Assembly (NCBI GenBank): GCA_045628105.1
Contig: JAZQOX010000037.1
Location: forward strand, 1-17,024
DNA: 17,024 bases
Source of the DNA: UMGS1781 sp045628105
GTDB lineage: Bacteria; Bacillota; Clostridia; TANB77; CAG-508
Direction: 5' to 3'
Shown here: in pieces, positions 7,123 through 14,583 of the stretch
Position numbering within the stretch: position 1 is the stretch's first letter
Layout of the letters: every line of letters begins with the position of its first letter
Notes under the pieces: generated by a model
Told to the model about the DNA's origin: nothing
The model's input: only the letters and a program-made list of their open reading frames with translations
Databases searched by the model: none
Program-made: the position numbers and the translations under genes

Positions 7123-9270
7123 TTACATTAATTTTAACAATTTTAAAATGTGTGTTCCTATAGGTTCACCTTTTCCTTCATAAGGCCATTCGTTTACACA
7201 TATTCCCGAATTATCATTTATTTCAATTATAGTATAATTTTTTGTAGACATATCATTAATGATTATATCAACACCACAAATTTTAGCATTAAATGCTTTT
7301 GCTGCTTTTTCTGCAATTACTTTGAAATAATCAGGCATAACGTCTGACATATCAACACTTTCACCACCTGTAGAACAATTTGAATTTTCTCTTAAGAAAA
7401 CTCTTTGACCTTTTTCTGGAATATATTCAAAAGTATAATTTTGCTTCTTTAAATATTGCTTTAAAGGTTGATCAATAACCATGTTATTATCTAATAAGGT
7501 GTGCCAAGGTTCCTTCTCTTTCTCATCTATTAACTCTTTAATTGTAGATTTACCATCTCCAACTACACTGGCACTTCTTCTCCAAACAACATTTAAACAT
7601 TTACCATTAATTACAACAAATCTATATTCTCTTCCAGATACAAAATTCTCAAGTAAAACATCATTATCAAACTTAAATGCGTATTTAATTGCTTTTAATA
7701 AGTGACCTTCAGATGCTGGTGTTCCAAACACTGTTATACCAATACCACAATTTGTTGTTCTTGGTTTAACAACACATTGTGTATTGAAATAAGGTTTAAC
7801 AATTTTTTTGATTGCTGAATCAGACATTTTTTTAGTTAATAAAATACCTGATGGAACATTTAAGTTATTTTCTGTTAATATTCTTTTGGCATAAAACTTG
7901 TCATCTGTGATAAATGGAAAAATGTAAGAATCCATATTTGTTTTTGTTGCCTGAATAATACATTCTTTACGCTTATTACCACTATATTCTACAAAATTTT
8001 GACTTTCATTGATTATATTATAATCAATACCAGCTTTAATTGCATCTTTTATTACTGCAACAGTTGAGCTTTCAAGTTTAGGATATTTTCTCATACAATA
8101 TTTATGTAATTCACTATCTTCAGAGTACTGTGTTCCTAAATTTAAAAGTGTTTGCATTAATCCTTTTTCTTTTACTAATTCTTCAAATTGATGAGCTTTT
8201 GTATTTCCTGTTTTTGCTCTTTCACACATTTCTTTAATACCAGAATCACAACCTAAATTTAATTCTTTATTTATCTTTTTGAAGTCTTTTAAAATGTTTA
8301 AAAGTTCTAAACGTTGTTCTTCGGTTATACCATTTTCAGAAACTTCTTTATAATTTAAAGAATAGTCATTTTCTGTAAGTAAACAGTAAAATAGAAAAGC
8401 AACTACTAAGTCTAAATCATTTTTGGTTATTCCACATGCATTAAATGGGTTAATATCTACAAGTCTAACTTCAATATGGTCTATTTTTTGAGTAGATAAA
8501 TCTTTTAAAACATTGTTTTTATCTTTAGATTTTGCTCTTATTGGTATATAAACTTCTCTAGCACTTAAGATTTCACCATTATCTAAAAGTTTTTGAATGC
8601 TGTTTAAATATGATTGTTTGTCAGAAAAATCAATATCTAATGATTTCTTTGTTTTGAAACCATGAGAGTTACTGTTTCTTAAAGATAAAACACTTCTATC
8701 GCTGTTATCAAGTTGAATAGGTGTAGCACCTAAAAAATACATTAATATCCAAGCTTTTTTCATAAATTGTTGCATAATTTTAAAATATGCAGCATCCATA
8801 TCAGCTGGTAGATTTTTATAAATTTTTCTTAAATTTTTGTAAAAATCTTTATTAATACCAAAATTTACATGAATACCAGAGATGCAATGCATTTTGTATC
8901 CATATTTTTTATATAATAACATTTCGTAATCTGCTTCTGATGTGTGTGTACCATAATTTCCAAAAGGGAAATCTTTTTCTTCTGGTAAAATACATGGCAT
9001 ACTGTATGGCCAAAGTAATTCATTTTGTTTATTTAATTCACAAATAACAACATCTGTAATACTTTCTAATTTATCATAACATTCTTGTGTACTGTTACAT
9101 ACGGGAGTTCTTAGTTCTAATTGTGCTTCTCCAAAATCTGTGGTTATAAAATTGTTTTCCATTCTATCACCAAAAATTTCAGGATGTGGTAGCTTTGATA
9201 AATTCCCCTCCTTAGTACATCTTAAACTTTCTCTTTCAACACCAATGGTATAAATATTACCGCGATCCAT
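7123..9270 (-). CDS. gshAB: Bifunctional glutamate--cysteine ligase/glutathione synthetase
   Basis: Fusion protein of 715 residues (also called GshF) that makes gamma-glutamylcysteine and then glutathione with ATP in the cytoplasm. The N-terminal half carries glutamate-cysteine ligase motifs: GVERESLR (10-17), GEAQLELRTP (47-56), SGIHVNFGI (131-139) and HIEVRLVDINPF (265-276). The C-terminal half is an ATP-grasp domain: DDKFYAKRIL (456-465), VVKPRTTNCGIGI (500-512), GVDII (666-670) and the metal-binding IEINDNSG (682-689). It is slightly shorter at the N-terminus than many GshF proteins, but an in-frame TGA shortly upstream rules out an earlier start, and AGAAGG precedes it. It is monocistronic with its own promoter and terminator. 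Like the rubrerythrin, it fits redox defence in an anaerobe. Intact. Confidence 0.94.
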   Translation of the reverse strand: MDRGNIYTIGVERESLRCTKEGNLSKLPHPEIFGDRMENNFITTDFGEAQLELRTPVCNSTQECYDKLESITDVVICELNKQNELLWPYSMPCILPEEKDFPFGNYGTHTSEADYEMLLYKKYGYKMHCISGIHVNFGINKDFYKNLRKIYKNLPADMDAAYFKIMQQFMKKAWILMYFLGATPIQLDNSDRSVLSLRNSNSHGFKTKKSLDIDFSDKQSYLNSIQKLLDNGEILSAREVYIPIRAKSKDKNNVLKDLSTQKIDHIEVRLVDINPFNACGITKNDLDLVVAFLFYCLLTENDYSLNYKEVSENGITEEQRLELLNILKDFKKINKELNLGCDSGIKEMCERAKTGNTKAHQFEELVKEKGLMQTLLNLGTQYSEDSELHKYCMRKYPKLESSTVAVIKDAIKAGIDYNIINESQNFVEYSGNKRKECIIQATKTNMDSYIFPFITDDKFYAKRILTENNLNVPSGILLTKKMSDSAIKKIVKPYFNTQCVVKPRTTNCGIGITVFGTPASEGHLLKAIKYAFKFDNDVLLENFVSGREYRFVVINGKCLNVVWRRSASVVGDGKSTIKELIDEKEKEPWHTLLDNNMVIDQPLKQYLKKQNYTFEYIPEKGQRVFLRENSNCSTGGESVDMSDVMPDYFKVIAEKAAKAFNAKICGVDIIINDMSTKNYTIIEINDNSGICVNEWPYEGKGEPIGTHILKLLKLM

Positions 9271-9327
9271 CCATATAGTTCAACCTTCTTTTTCTAAAAT
9301 AATACAATATAAAATATTGCTTTTGAT

Positions 9328-9356
9328 ATTATAGCACAATTAGTAAATTAAGTAAA
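9328..9356 (-). promoter_or_regulatory. Promoter of gshAB
   Basis: On the minus strand: TTTACT (9356-9351), a 17-base spacer ending in an extended TGC, and a perfect TATAAT (9333-9328). The leader is about 50 bases. Confidence 0.75.
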
Positions 9357-9370
9357 ATTTTTTTAAGAAA

Positions 9371-9407
9371 AAAATAAAAATTCCTAGAAAATTGGAATTT
9401 TTATTTT
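9371..9407 (-). terminator. Terminator after the XRE-family gene
   Basis: A 14-bp AT-rich stem (9371-9384 with 9394-9407, core AATTCC/GGAATT) with a 9-base loop, flanked by A- and T-runs. It separates the XRE gene from the gshAB promoter. Confidence 0.75.
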
Positions 9408-9448
9408 GAACCATTTAAATAAATTTTATGTCTAATAAAAGGAAACAG

Positions 9449-9770
9449 TTATTTAAATATTTTTTTAGATGAATATATAAACTTAATTAATTCGTCTATA
9501 TTAATATTTTCCTTATTTATAAAATTATATAGCTTATGAAGCTTAGAAATTTCAGTGGCTGGCAAATCACTTGAAAAACCTAATAGTTCATTTGGACTAC
9601 TTTTATAAAACTTACATAATTGTATAATCATTTCAATAGGGATTTTACTGTTTCCGAGATTCATAATGCCCATAAGTTGAGCGAGGAATTTTTAAATAGT
9701 CTGCAACATCCTGTTGCGAATAGTCGTGATCCTCTCTAAAATCACGCAATATTTCATTTATTTTCTTCAT
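9449..9770 (-). pseudogene. XRE-family transcriptional regulator, frameshifted
   Basis: Two overlapping frames join to make one regulator. From the ATG at 9770 the first frame reads MKKINEILRDFRED...SQQDVADYLKIPRSTYGHYES, a clear Cro/C1-type helix-turn-helix, but then reaches a TAA at 9647-9645 after 41 residues. The second frame continues the expected text (GNSKIPIEMIIQLCKFYKSSPNELLGF...) to a stop at 9449. Removing one base in the CTCGG run near 9651-9658 restores a single 106-residue protein, so this is a one-base insertion. No slippery heptamer is obvious, so programmed shifting is unlikely; a recent mutation or a sequencing error fits better. The intact protein would be a small DNA-binding repressor of the immunity-regulator type. 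It is divergent from the ECF sigma gene, with palindromes in the shared intergenic region. The ribosome site before 9770 is weak. Confidence 0.8.
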
Positions 9771-9785
9771 AACAAACACCCATAT

Positions 9786-9802
9786 TTATTCTATCCGAAT
9801 AA
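9786..9802. promoter_or_regulatory. Inverted repeat at the XRE transcript start
   Basis: TTATTC, five bases, GAATAA. It overlaps the predicted +1 of the XRE gene, where an autorepressor would bind. It differs from the two palindromes further along. Confidence 0.35.
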
Positions 9803-9807
9803 AAATA

Positions 9808-9835
9808 ATTATATAATTTAATCTCAAAAAAACAA
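9808..9835 (-). promoter_or_regulatory. Probable promoter of the XRE gene
   Basis: On the minus strand: TTGTTT (9835-9830), a 16-base spacer and TATAAT (9813-9808). Its -35 box is only 11 bases from the -35 box of the divergent promoter. Confidence 0.5.
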
Positions 9836-9846
9836 CAAAAGAGGTA

Positions 9847-9875
9847 TTGACATGCTCAATATTTGAGAATATAAT
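9847..9875 (+). promoter_or_regulatory. Perfect-consensus sigma-A promoter toward the ECF operon
   Basis: TTGACA (9847-9852), exactly 17 bases, TATAAT (9870-9875). Such a strong promoter usually needs a repressor, and a dyad sits in its spacer. The leader to the sigma gene would be about 155 bases. Confidence 0.85.
9855..9867. promoter_or_regulatory. Candidate operator 1 in the promoter spacer
   Basis: CTCAATATTTGAG: perfect 5-base arms around TAT, lying between the -35 and -10 boxes. Protein bound here would block RNA polymerase. The divergent XRE regulator is the natural candidate binder. Confidence 0.5.
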
Positions 9876-9917
9876 TATTACACTAATAAAATGAGAGCAC
9901 AAAAGATAATATATAAA

Positions 9918-9945
9918 TGAACCAAATGCATAAAACTGATGTCTA
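9918..9945 (+). promoter_or_regulatory. Possible ECF-type autoregulatory promoter
   Basis: TGAACC (9918-9923), 16 bases, TGTCTA (9940-9945) resembles the TGAAAC/CGTCTA pattern recognised by Firmicute ECF sigma factors, which usually activate their own operon. The match is imperfect. Confidence 0.3.
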
Positions 9946-9954
9946 ATATTTAGA
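9942..9954. promoter_or_regulatory. Candidate operator 2
   Basis: TCTAATATTTAGA: perfect 5-base arms around TAT, with the same AATATTT centre as the site at 9855-9867. It overlaps the -10 part of the possible ECF promoter. Confidence 0.4.
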
Positions 9955-10039
9955 AAAGTGATACAATAATATTAAAAAAAATAGCTTTAAAAATATTGAA
10001 TTTTATGATTATTTATATATTAATAAACGGAGGTAAAAA

Positions 10040-10552
10040 ATGTCACTTATTAATGAAGCAAAAAAGGGAAATTCTGAAGCATTTGTTACATTAATAGAAC
10101 AGCACAAATTACAAATGTATAAAACAGCAAAAGCAATACTAAAAAACGAAGAAGATGTATGTGATGCTATTCAAGACACAATGATGAGTGCTTATAGTAA
10201 TATATCACAATTAAAATATGAAAAATATTTTAAAACATGGTTAATTAGAATAACTATAAATAAATGTTATTCAATTATTGAAAAAAACTGTAATAATAAT
10301 TCAAAGGTTCAAAAGCAAATAATGGAGTATAGCGAAAAAACAGAAGATTTTGAAAACAATATGGAATTAGAAAGAGCACTTAACTTATTAGAAGAAGATT
10401 TAAGAACAGTTACAGTATTATTTTATTATGATGATATTTCAGTAAAACAAATATCGGAAATACTTGAAATACCAGTAGGAACAGTAAAATCTAGACTTTC
10501 AAGATCAAGGGAAAAACTATACGATATTTTGAAACAAGAGGAGGTGAGCTAG
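10040..10552 (+). CDS. ECF-type RNA polymerase sigma factor
   Basis: Sigma-70 family factor of 170 residues, extracytoplasmic-function class. Region 2 (about 8-78) includes DVCDAIQDTMMSAYSNI (39-55) and FKTWLIRITINKCY (64-77). Region 4 (about 113-165) has the helix-turn-helix ISVKQISEILEIPVGTVKSRLSRSREKL (133-160). Regions 1 and 3 are absent, as expected. A GGAGG site (10029-10033) precedes the ATG. The stop codon directly abuts the start of the membrane anti-sigma gene, whose ribosome site lies inside the 3' end of this gene, so the two are coupled. The arrangement is like sigV-rsiV of Bacillus. Activity is probably held off by the partner until a cell-envelope signal arrives. Confidence 0.93.
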   Translation: MSLINEAKKGNSEAFVTLIEQHKLQMYKTAKAILKNEEDVCDAIQDTMMSAYSNISQLKYEKYFKTWLIRITINKCYSIIEKNCNNNSKVQKQIMEYSEKTEDFENNMELERALNLLEEDLRTVTVLFYYDDISVKQISEILEIPVGTVKSRLSRSREKLYDILKQEEVS

Positions 10553-13219
10553 ATGGACAAGAAAGATGAATTCATTAGAAAACAATTACAACAAGATAAC
10601 TATATGCCAGACAAAGTAAATAATTTAATAAAAAATTTTGAAGGAGGAATAAGAATGGAAGAAAAACCAAAAGAGAAAAAAGTTTTAAAAATAAACTTAC
10701 AACAAGCAGTATTAGCATTTTCATCAGTAGTTATTGTAGGTGTATTAGGAGGAAACTTATATGCACATATACAAGGCAAACCTAATATATATAGTGCTGT
10801 AAAGAGCCTATTTGTTAAAGAAGACAAATATGCAGCAAGTGAAATAATAATAGATCAAACAGTTGAATGTAATGGAATTAAATTAACATTAAAAACAGTT
10901 GCAATGGATGAAAACGTATTAATAACAAAATATATAGCAGAAGGAGAAAAACTATCAGAAGATTTTTATACATACAATGAATTTGAAGAAGACATGATAG
11001 ATTTAGCTAAAATAAAAACTGCATTGTTAGGTAGAAAAATTGGAGAAGAAAAATATGATAGCAAAAATAAAGCAACATTAGCAAATGAAAAAGATAAAAA
11101 AATTGATGAAATATTAAATAAACTAGTGTCAGTTGGGATTGCTTTAAAAGATGCAAATGAATTATTAAATTCAGGAGATTATGCATATGATAGGTATATT
11201 GGGTCACAATTACACATTTATAATGACTCAAACGAAAGAATAAATGAAAGAATATCTGAAGTAATTGCAAAATTTGAAACTAAAGTAAGCAGTAAATACG
11301 AAATAATATCATCAAATGATACATTACAAAATTTTGATATAAAATCAGTTTCATCAAAAATTGAAAGAAGTGGAAATCAATACGTTATTTATAATGTATA
11401 CAATGTAGATACAATATCAGATTTAGCAAGTAAATTCAAATTAAACGTAAACATCAACAAAATAGGAAGTACAGAAGGAAATTGGAAATTTAATACAGAA
11501 CTTGAAAAAGCAAGATTGGATACAAGAGTAGAAACAATAGATTTTTATGAAAATAATAGTGTAGAAATAAAAGATAGAGATGTAACTGTATCTGTGAAAA
11601 GATTAGTAATAAGTGATTTTTCAAGTGTATTAATGATACAAACTAACACAAATGGAACAGGTAAATATGATAAATTAATACCATATACTTTTGTTGTAAT
11701 GGCAACAAATAAAAATAATGAAGAAACACGTATAAGTGCAACATCTAAATTTACAGAAGATACAGAAACAGGAAAATATACAGATAGAATAATATTAGAT
11801 AAAATAGATTATTCTGTAGAGAACATAACAGTAAATATCTATTCAAAAGATGGAAAACTATTAGATATAATTTCATTACCAAATATAAGAGGTAAAGAAT
11901 ATAATAAGCCAGTAGAGCTAACACAAGGCTATACAAATAAAAAATTTCAAATATCATTTAAATATCCAACTGATTGGGGAACAGATTATGAAGGAATAGT
12001 AGGAGATGGCTCAATGTATGTACAAAGTCCAGAAGATGTTGATGGAAATGTTGCAAGTTTTGTCATAAGATATTTAAATTTAGACACATCTGGAAAAGAA
12101 GATAGATTTATAGAATATGAAAAAGATGTAAAGCTTAAAGATTTAATACCTGTGTCTGAAAATGCTAAAGTATTGGAAGAAGGGAAAACAACAATAGCAG
12201 GACAAGATGCATATTATATGCAACTTGAAGAAAGAGACAGAGGAGAAAAACATAAAGAAATTGTTACAAGACAAGAAAATCGTTATTATCGTATAAGTTG
12301 TTATGCTCCAAAAGAAGAACTTTATACAAGATATGAAGAAGCATTTAACAAAATGTTAGAAACAATTCAGTTTGTAGAGCCAGAAAAATCATATAGAACA
12401 TTTAGTGGAGATTTAGGACTTGAAACGGTAAAATTATATGAAGATAATAGCGTAATTGTAACATTAAATTCAGGTACAATTGATAAATGGAAAAATTCAA
12501 ATATGGATGAAGCTTATTATCCAAATGGCAAACAAATACTTGAAAATACATTATTAGATGATAATATTGAGTATAAAGTGGAAGATGTAAATAATAAAAT
12601 AAAAAAGATATATGTTTTTGATAAATACACGCCATGTTATATATTAATACTTACTGAAAATGATGATTTATACTATGTAAAAACTGTACAGGCAATATCA
12701 ACAGGAAAATTTAAAACAATTAAAATTGCTAGCAAGGTTTTTGGTGATGTGTATAGAAGTATGGCAGGAATAATTGTTCCAATAGGAACTAATGGTGGAA
12801 ATAAAGAAGAATACGTATTAAAAGGACCAGAGGAAAATATAGGATTGAGCCTATGGGCTGTTACAGATACAAAAAATATGGCACAGTTTAAACAATACGT
12901 AATAAATTATAAAGGAAGTGAAATTATTGAGAACCCAATACAAAATGAAATTATTGATAACTTAGGTGAAATATCACAGTTAGAAATAACAGAGGCGCCA
13001 AATAGAACAGTATATACAGAAGGAGAAAAATTTGATAGAACAGGAATGAAAATTACAGCAACATATTCAGATGGAACAAAAAGCGAAATAACAGATTATA
13101 AAATATATGATGGTGAAAATTTAGAAGCTGGACAAGAATATGTAACAATACATATAGTAGATGGAGACAGAGAATTAAACGCTTTAGATGTAAAACAGCC
13201 AATAACTGTTAAAAATTAA
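10553..13219 (+). CDS. Large membrane anti-sigma factor (DUF4179-like, PsbP-like, Big_3-like)
   Basis: 888 residues, far longer than ordinary anti-sigma proteins. Order: a cytoplasmic head (1-48) expected to hold the ECF sigma factor; one transmembrane segment (about 49-70); then some 815 residues outside the cell. Residues 94-300 resemble the DUF4179 region of Firmicute anti-sigma proteins (DQTVECNGIKLTLKTV), interrupted by a helical, charged stretch at about 145-245. Residues 325-445 look like a following beta-rich module (VEIKDRDVTVSVKRLVISD). Residues 463-608 resemble a PsbP-type fold (FQISFKYPTDW). Residues 615-800 are not recognised. Residues 807-888 match a bacterial Ig-like Big_3 domain (YTEGEKFDRTGMKITATYSDG). 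There is no lipobox or sortase signal. A strong AGGAGGTGA site (10539-10547) serves the first ATG; a second site serves Met35. The anti-sigma role is inferred from position and head-membrane layout. Confidence 0.82.
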   Translation: MDKKDEFIRKQLQQDNYMPDKVNNLIKNFEGGIRMEEKPKEKKVLKINLQQAVLAFSSVVIVGVLGGNLYAHIQGKPNIYSAVKSLFVKEDKYAASEIIIDQTVECNGIKLTLKTVAMDENVLITKYIAEGEKLSEDFYTYNEFEEDMIDLAKIKTALLGRKIGEEKYDSKNKATLANEKDKKIDEILNKLVSVGIALKDANELLNSGDYAYDRYIGSQLHIYNDSNERINERISEVIAKFETKVSSKYEIISSNDTLQNFDIKSVSSKIERSGNQYVIYNVYNVDTISDLASKFKLNVNINKIGSTEGNWKFNTELEKARLDTRVETIDFYENNSVEIKDRDVTVSVKRLVISDFSSVLMIQTNTNGTGKYDKLIPYTFVVMATNKNNEETRISATSKFTEDTETGKYTDRIILDKIDYSVENITVNIYSKDGKLLDIISLPNIRGKEYNKPVELTQGYTNKKFQISFKYPTDWGTDYEGIVGDGSMYVQSPEDVDGNVASFVIRYLNLDTSGKEDRFIEYEKDVKLKDLIPVSENAKVLEEGKTTIAGQDAYYMQLEERDRGEKHKEIVTRQENRYYRISCYAPKEELYTRYEEAFNKMLETIQFVEPEKSYRTFSGDLGLETVKLYEDNSVIVTLNSGTIDKWKNSNMDEAYYPNGKQILENTLLDDNIEYKVEDVNNKIKKIYVFDKYTPCYILILTENDDLYYVKTVQAISTGKFKTIKIASKVFGDVYRSMAGIIVPIGTNGGNKEEYVLKGPEENIGLSLWAVTDTKNMAQFKQYVINYKGSEIIENPIQNEIIDNLGEISQLEITEAPNRTVYTEGEKFDRTGMKITATYSDGTKSEITDYKIYDGENLEAGQEYVTIHIVDGDRELNALDVKQPITVKN
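10641..10657 (+). promoter_or_regulatory. Internal ribosome site and in-frame start (Met35)
   Basis: AAGGAGG (10641-10647), seven bases, ATG (10655) in the frame of the anti-sigma gene. Initiation here would omit the first 34 residues, most of the presumed sigma-binding head, but keep the membrane segment and sensor. The codons read E-G-G-I-R-M, so the sequence may simply be coding. Confidence 0.45.
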
Positions 13220-13274
13220 GAATAAGAAAAAAATTGTTGTGGCAAGGCATCGACCTTGCCCTATTCTTATTTTT
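13218..13274 (+). terminator. Terminator of the ECF/anti-sigma operon
   Basis: GGCAAGG (13241-13247), a 6-base loop, CCTTGCC (13254-13260), with an outer AAGAATA/TATTCTT pairing, ending in TTTTT. Confidence 0.85.
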
Positions 13275-13313
13275 AAAAAATAAAAATTATCTAATAAAAA
13301 TCACATCAAAGTA

Positions 13314-13342
13314 TTGACTTTTTAAGAAAAATATGGTAAATT
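13314..13342 (+). promoter_or_regulatory. Promoter of the ribosomal-protein operon
   Basis: TTGACT (13314-13319), 17 bases ending in an extended TGG, TAAATT (13337-13342). It is the only good promoter seen before rplL, so rpmG to rplL may be one transcript. Confidence 0.7.
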
Positions 13343-13346
13343 ATAT

Positions 13347-13378
13347 AAGCTATGTTCTATTTAATTGGGACATAGCTT
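13347..13378 (+). promoter_or_regulatory. 5'-end hairpin in the rpmG leader
   Basis: AAGCTATGT (13347-13355) pairs with ACATAGCTT (13370-13378); two more weak pairs are possible. It begins at the predicted transcript start and has no T-run, so it is not a terminator. It could protect the 5' end or serve as a control element. Confidence 0.45.
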
Positions 13379-13427
13379 AAAAAACGCATCGTTAAAACCC
13401 AAATATAAATTCGGAGGTGGAGCTAAA

Positions 13428-13592
13428 ATGGCTGCAAAAGGACCAAGAGAAAATATTACATTAGAATGTACAGAATGTAAAAGAAGAAATTATGTAACAA
13501 GCAAAAACAAGAGGAACAACACAGAAAGATTAGAAGTTGAAAAATATTGCAAATTCTGCAAAAAAAGAACAACACATAAAGAAACAAAATAA
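13428..13592 (+). CDS. rpmG: 50S ribosomal protein L33
   Basis: 54 residues, a component of the large ribosomal subunit near the exit-site tRNA. The start is placed at 13428, where GGAGGTG (13413-13419) is well positioned and the protein begins MAAKGPRENITLEC; the longer in-frame start at 13365 would add 21 atypical residues and lies inside the leader hairpin. C14-x2-C17 and C41-x2-C44 form the zinc site of the C+ form, used when zinc is sufficient. It is first in the operon ahead of secE and nusG, the usual Firmicute order. Confidence 0.95.
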   Translation: MAAKGPRENITLECTECKRRNYVTSKNKRNNTERLEVEKYCKFCKKRTTHKETK

Positions 13593-13627
13593 TTAATGCG
13601 AGAGGGCTATTTTAAGGAGGAAATAAA

Positions 13628-13975
13628 ATGGCTAATGAAAAAGAAGTTAAAAACAAAAAGGAAACAAAAAACAAGAAAAGTTTTTTCAAAGATTTCAAAG
13701 CAGAATTAAAAAAAGTTATTTGGCCAACCCCAAAACAACTTATAAACAATACAATAGCAGTTGTAGTTATAGTTGTTATTACAGCAGCAATAGTATTTGT
13801 TCTTGACTTAGTTTTTGATATGTTAAACAAATATGGAATTAATAATCTTAAATCTCACATTAGAGGAAATGAAATTGTTGTAGAAGAGCATGATCATAAC
13901 CATGATGTTGAAGAAACTGTTCAAGAAGAAAACACAGAAGTAAATGAAAATAACGAAAAAACAGAAAATGAATAA
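13628..13975 (+). CDS. secE: Preprotein translocase subunit SecE
   Basis: 115 residues, the essential small clamp of the SecYEG channel in the membrane. The conserved FFKDFKAELKKVIWPTPKQL (19-38) precedes one transmembrane helix (about 41-64). The single-helix form is normal for Gram-positives, but these usually end near residue 70; here an extra 40 residues follow, acidic and containing a histidine cluster (EEHDHNHDVEE, 86-96) and Glu/Asn-rich repeats. AAGGAGG (13614-13620) precedes the ATG. It lies between rpmG and nusG. Confidence 0.93.
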   Translation: MANEKEVKNKKETKNKKSFFKDFKAELKKVIWPTPKQLINNTIAVVVIVVITAAIVFVLDLVFDMLNKYGINNLKSHIRGNEIVVEEHDHNHDVEETVQEENTEVNENNEKTENE

Positions 13976-14010
13976 TAGAAATTTAACTTAAAAAAAGGAG
14001 GCCCTAAAAG

Positions 14011-14544
14011 ATGTCTCAAGTAGAAGAAAATTTAGAGCCAAGATGGTATGTAGTTCATACATATTCAGGATATGAAAATAAAGTTAAAACAGACCTAGAA
14101 AAAACAATAAAAAATAGAGAGCTTGAAAATTTCTTTTTTGAAATAGTTGTTCCTATGGAAGAACAAATTGAAATCAAAGATGGAAAAAGAAAAGCAAATC
14201 TAAAAAAAGTTTTCCCAGGTTATGTTTTAGTTAAAATGATTGTAACTGAAGAATCTTGGTATATAGTAAGAAATACTAGAGGTGTTACAGGATTTGTTGG
14301 ATCTGGTACAGAACCAATACCTCTTACAAATGAAGAAATAAGAAGTATGGGATTTGAAACAGCTGTAGTTGAAATAGACTATGATGTAAATGATTCTGTA
14401 AAAATATTAAATGGAGCTTTATCAGGATTTATAGGTTCTGTTCAAGAAATAAACAAGGAAAAAGGAAAAGTAAAAGTGCTAGTTTCAATGTTTGGAAGAG
14501 AAACACCTGTTGAATTAGAGTTTTCACAAGTAGAAAAAGTTTAA
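14011..14544 (+). CDS. nusG: Transcription termination/antitermination protein NusG
   Basis: 177 residues, binds RNA polymerase and modulates pausing, termination and coupling to ribosomes. The NGN domain (about 10-115) opens with RWYVVHTYSGYENKV and contains KKVFPGYVLVKM; the KOW domain (about 125-155) contains VNDSVKILNGALSGFIGSV. The length is standard and there is no insertion. GGAGG (13997-14001) precedes the start. It is followed directly by rplK, the common arrangement. Confidence 0.97.
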   Translation: MSQVEENLEPRWYVVHTYSGYENKVKTDLEKTIKNRELENFFFEIVVPMEEQIEIKDGKRKANLKKVFPGYVLVKMIVTEESWYIVRNTRGVTGFVGSGTEPIPLTNEEIRSMGFETAVVEIDYDVNDSVKILNGALSGFIGSVQEINKEKGKVKVLVSMFGRETPVELEFSQVEKV

Positions 14545-14583
14545 AAATAGTTTAAATATAAAATTTGAAAGGAAGTTTTTATA

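Noticed and set aside
9891..9920. Tiny open frame (9 codons) in the ECF leader
   Set aside because: No ribosome site and too short to support.
11007..12635. Minus-strand frames inside the anti-sigma gene
   Set aside because: Leu/Tyr-rich translations typical of antisense reading of an AT-rich gene.
13365..13427. Longer rpmG start at 13365
   Set aside because: It lies within the leader hairpin and adds residues foreign to L33; 13428 has a good ribosome site.
13593..13627. tRNA-Trp gene between rpmG and secE, found in some bacteria
   Set aside because: The gap is only 35 bases, too short for a tRNA.
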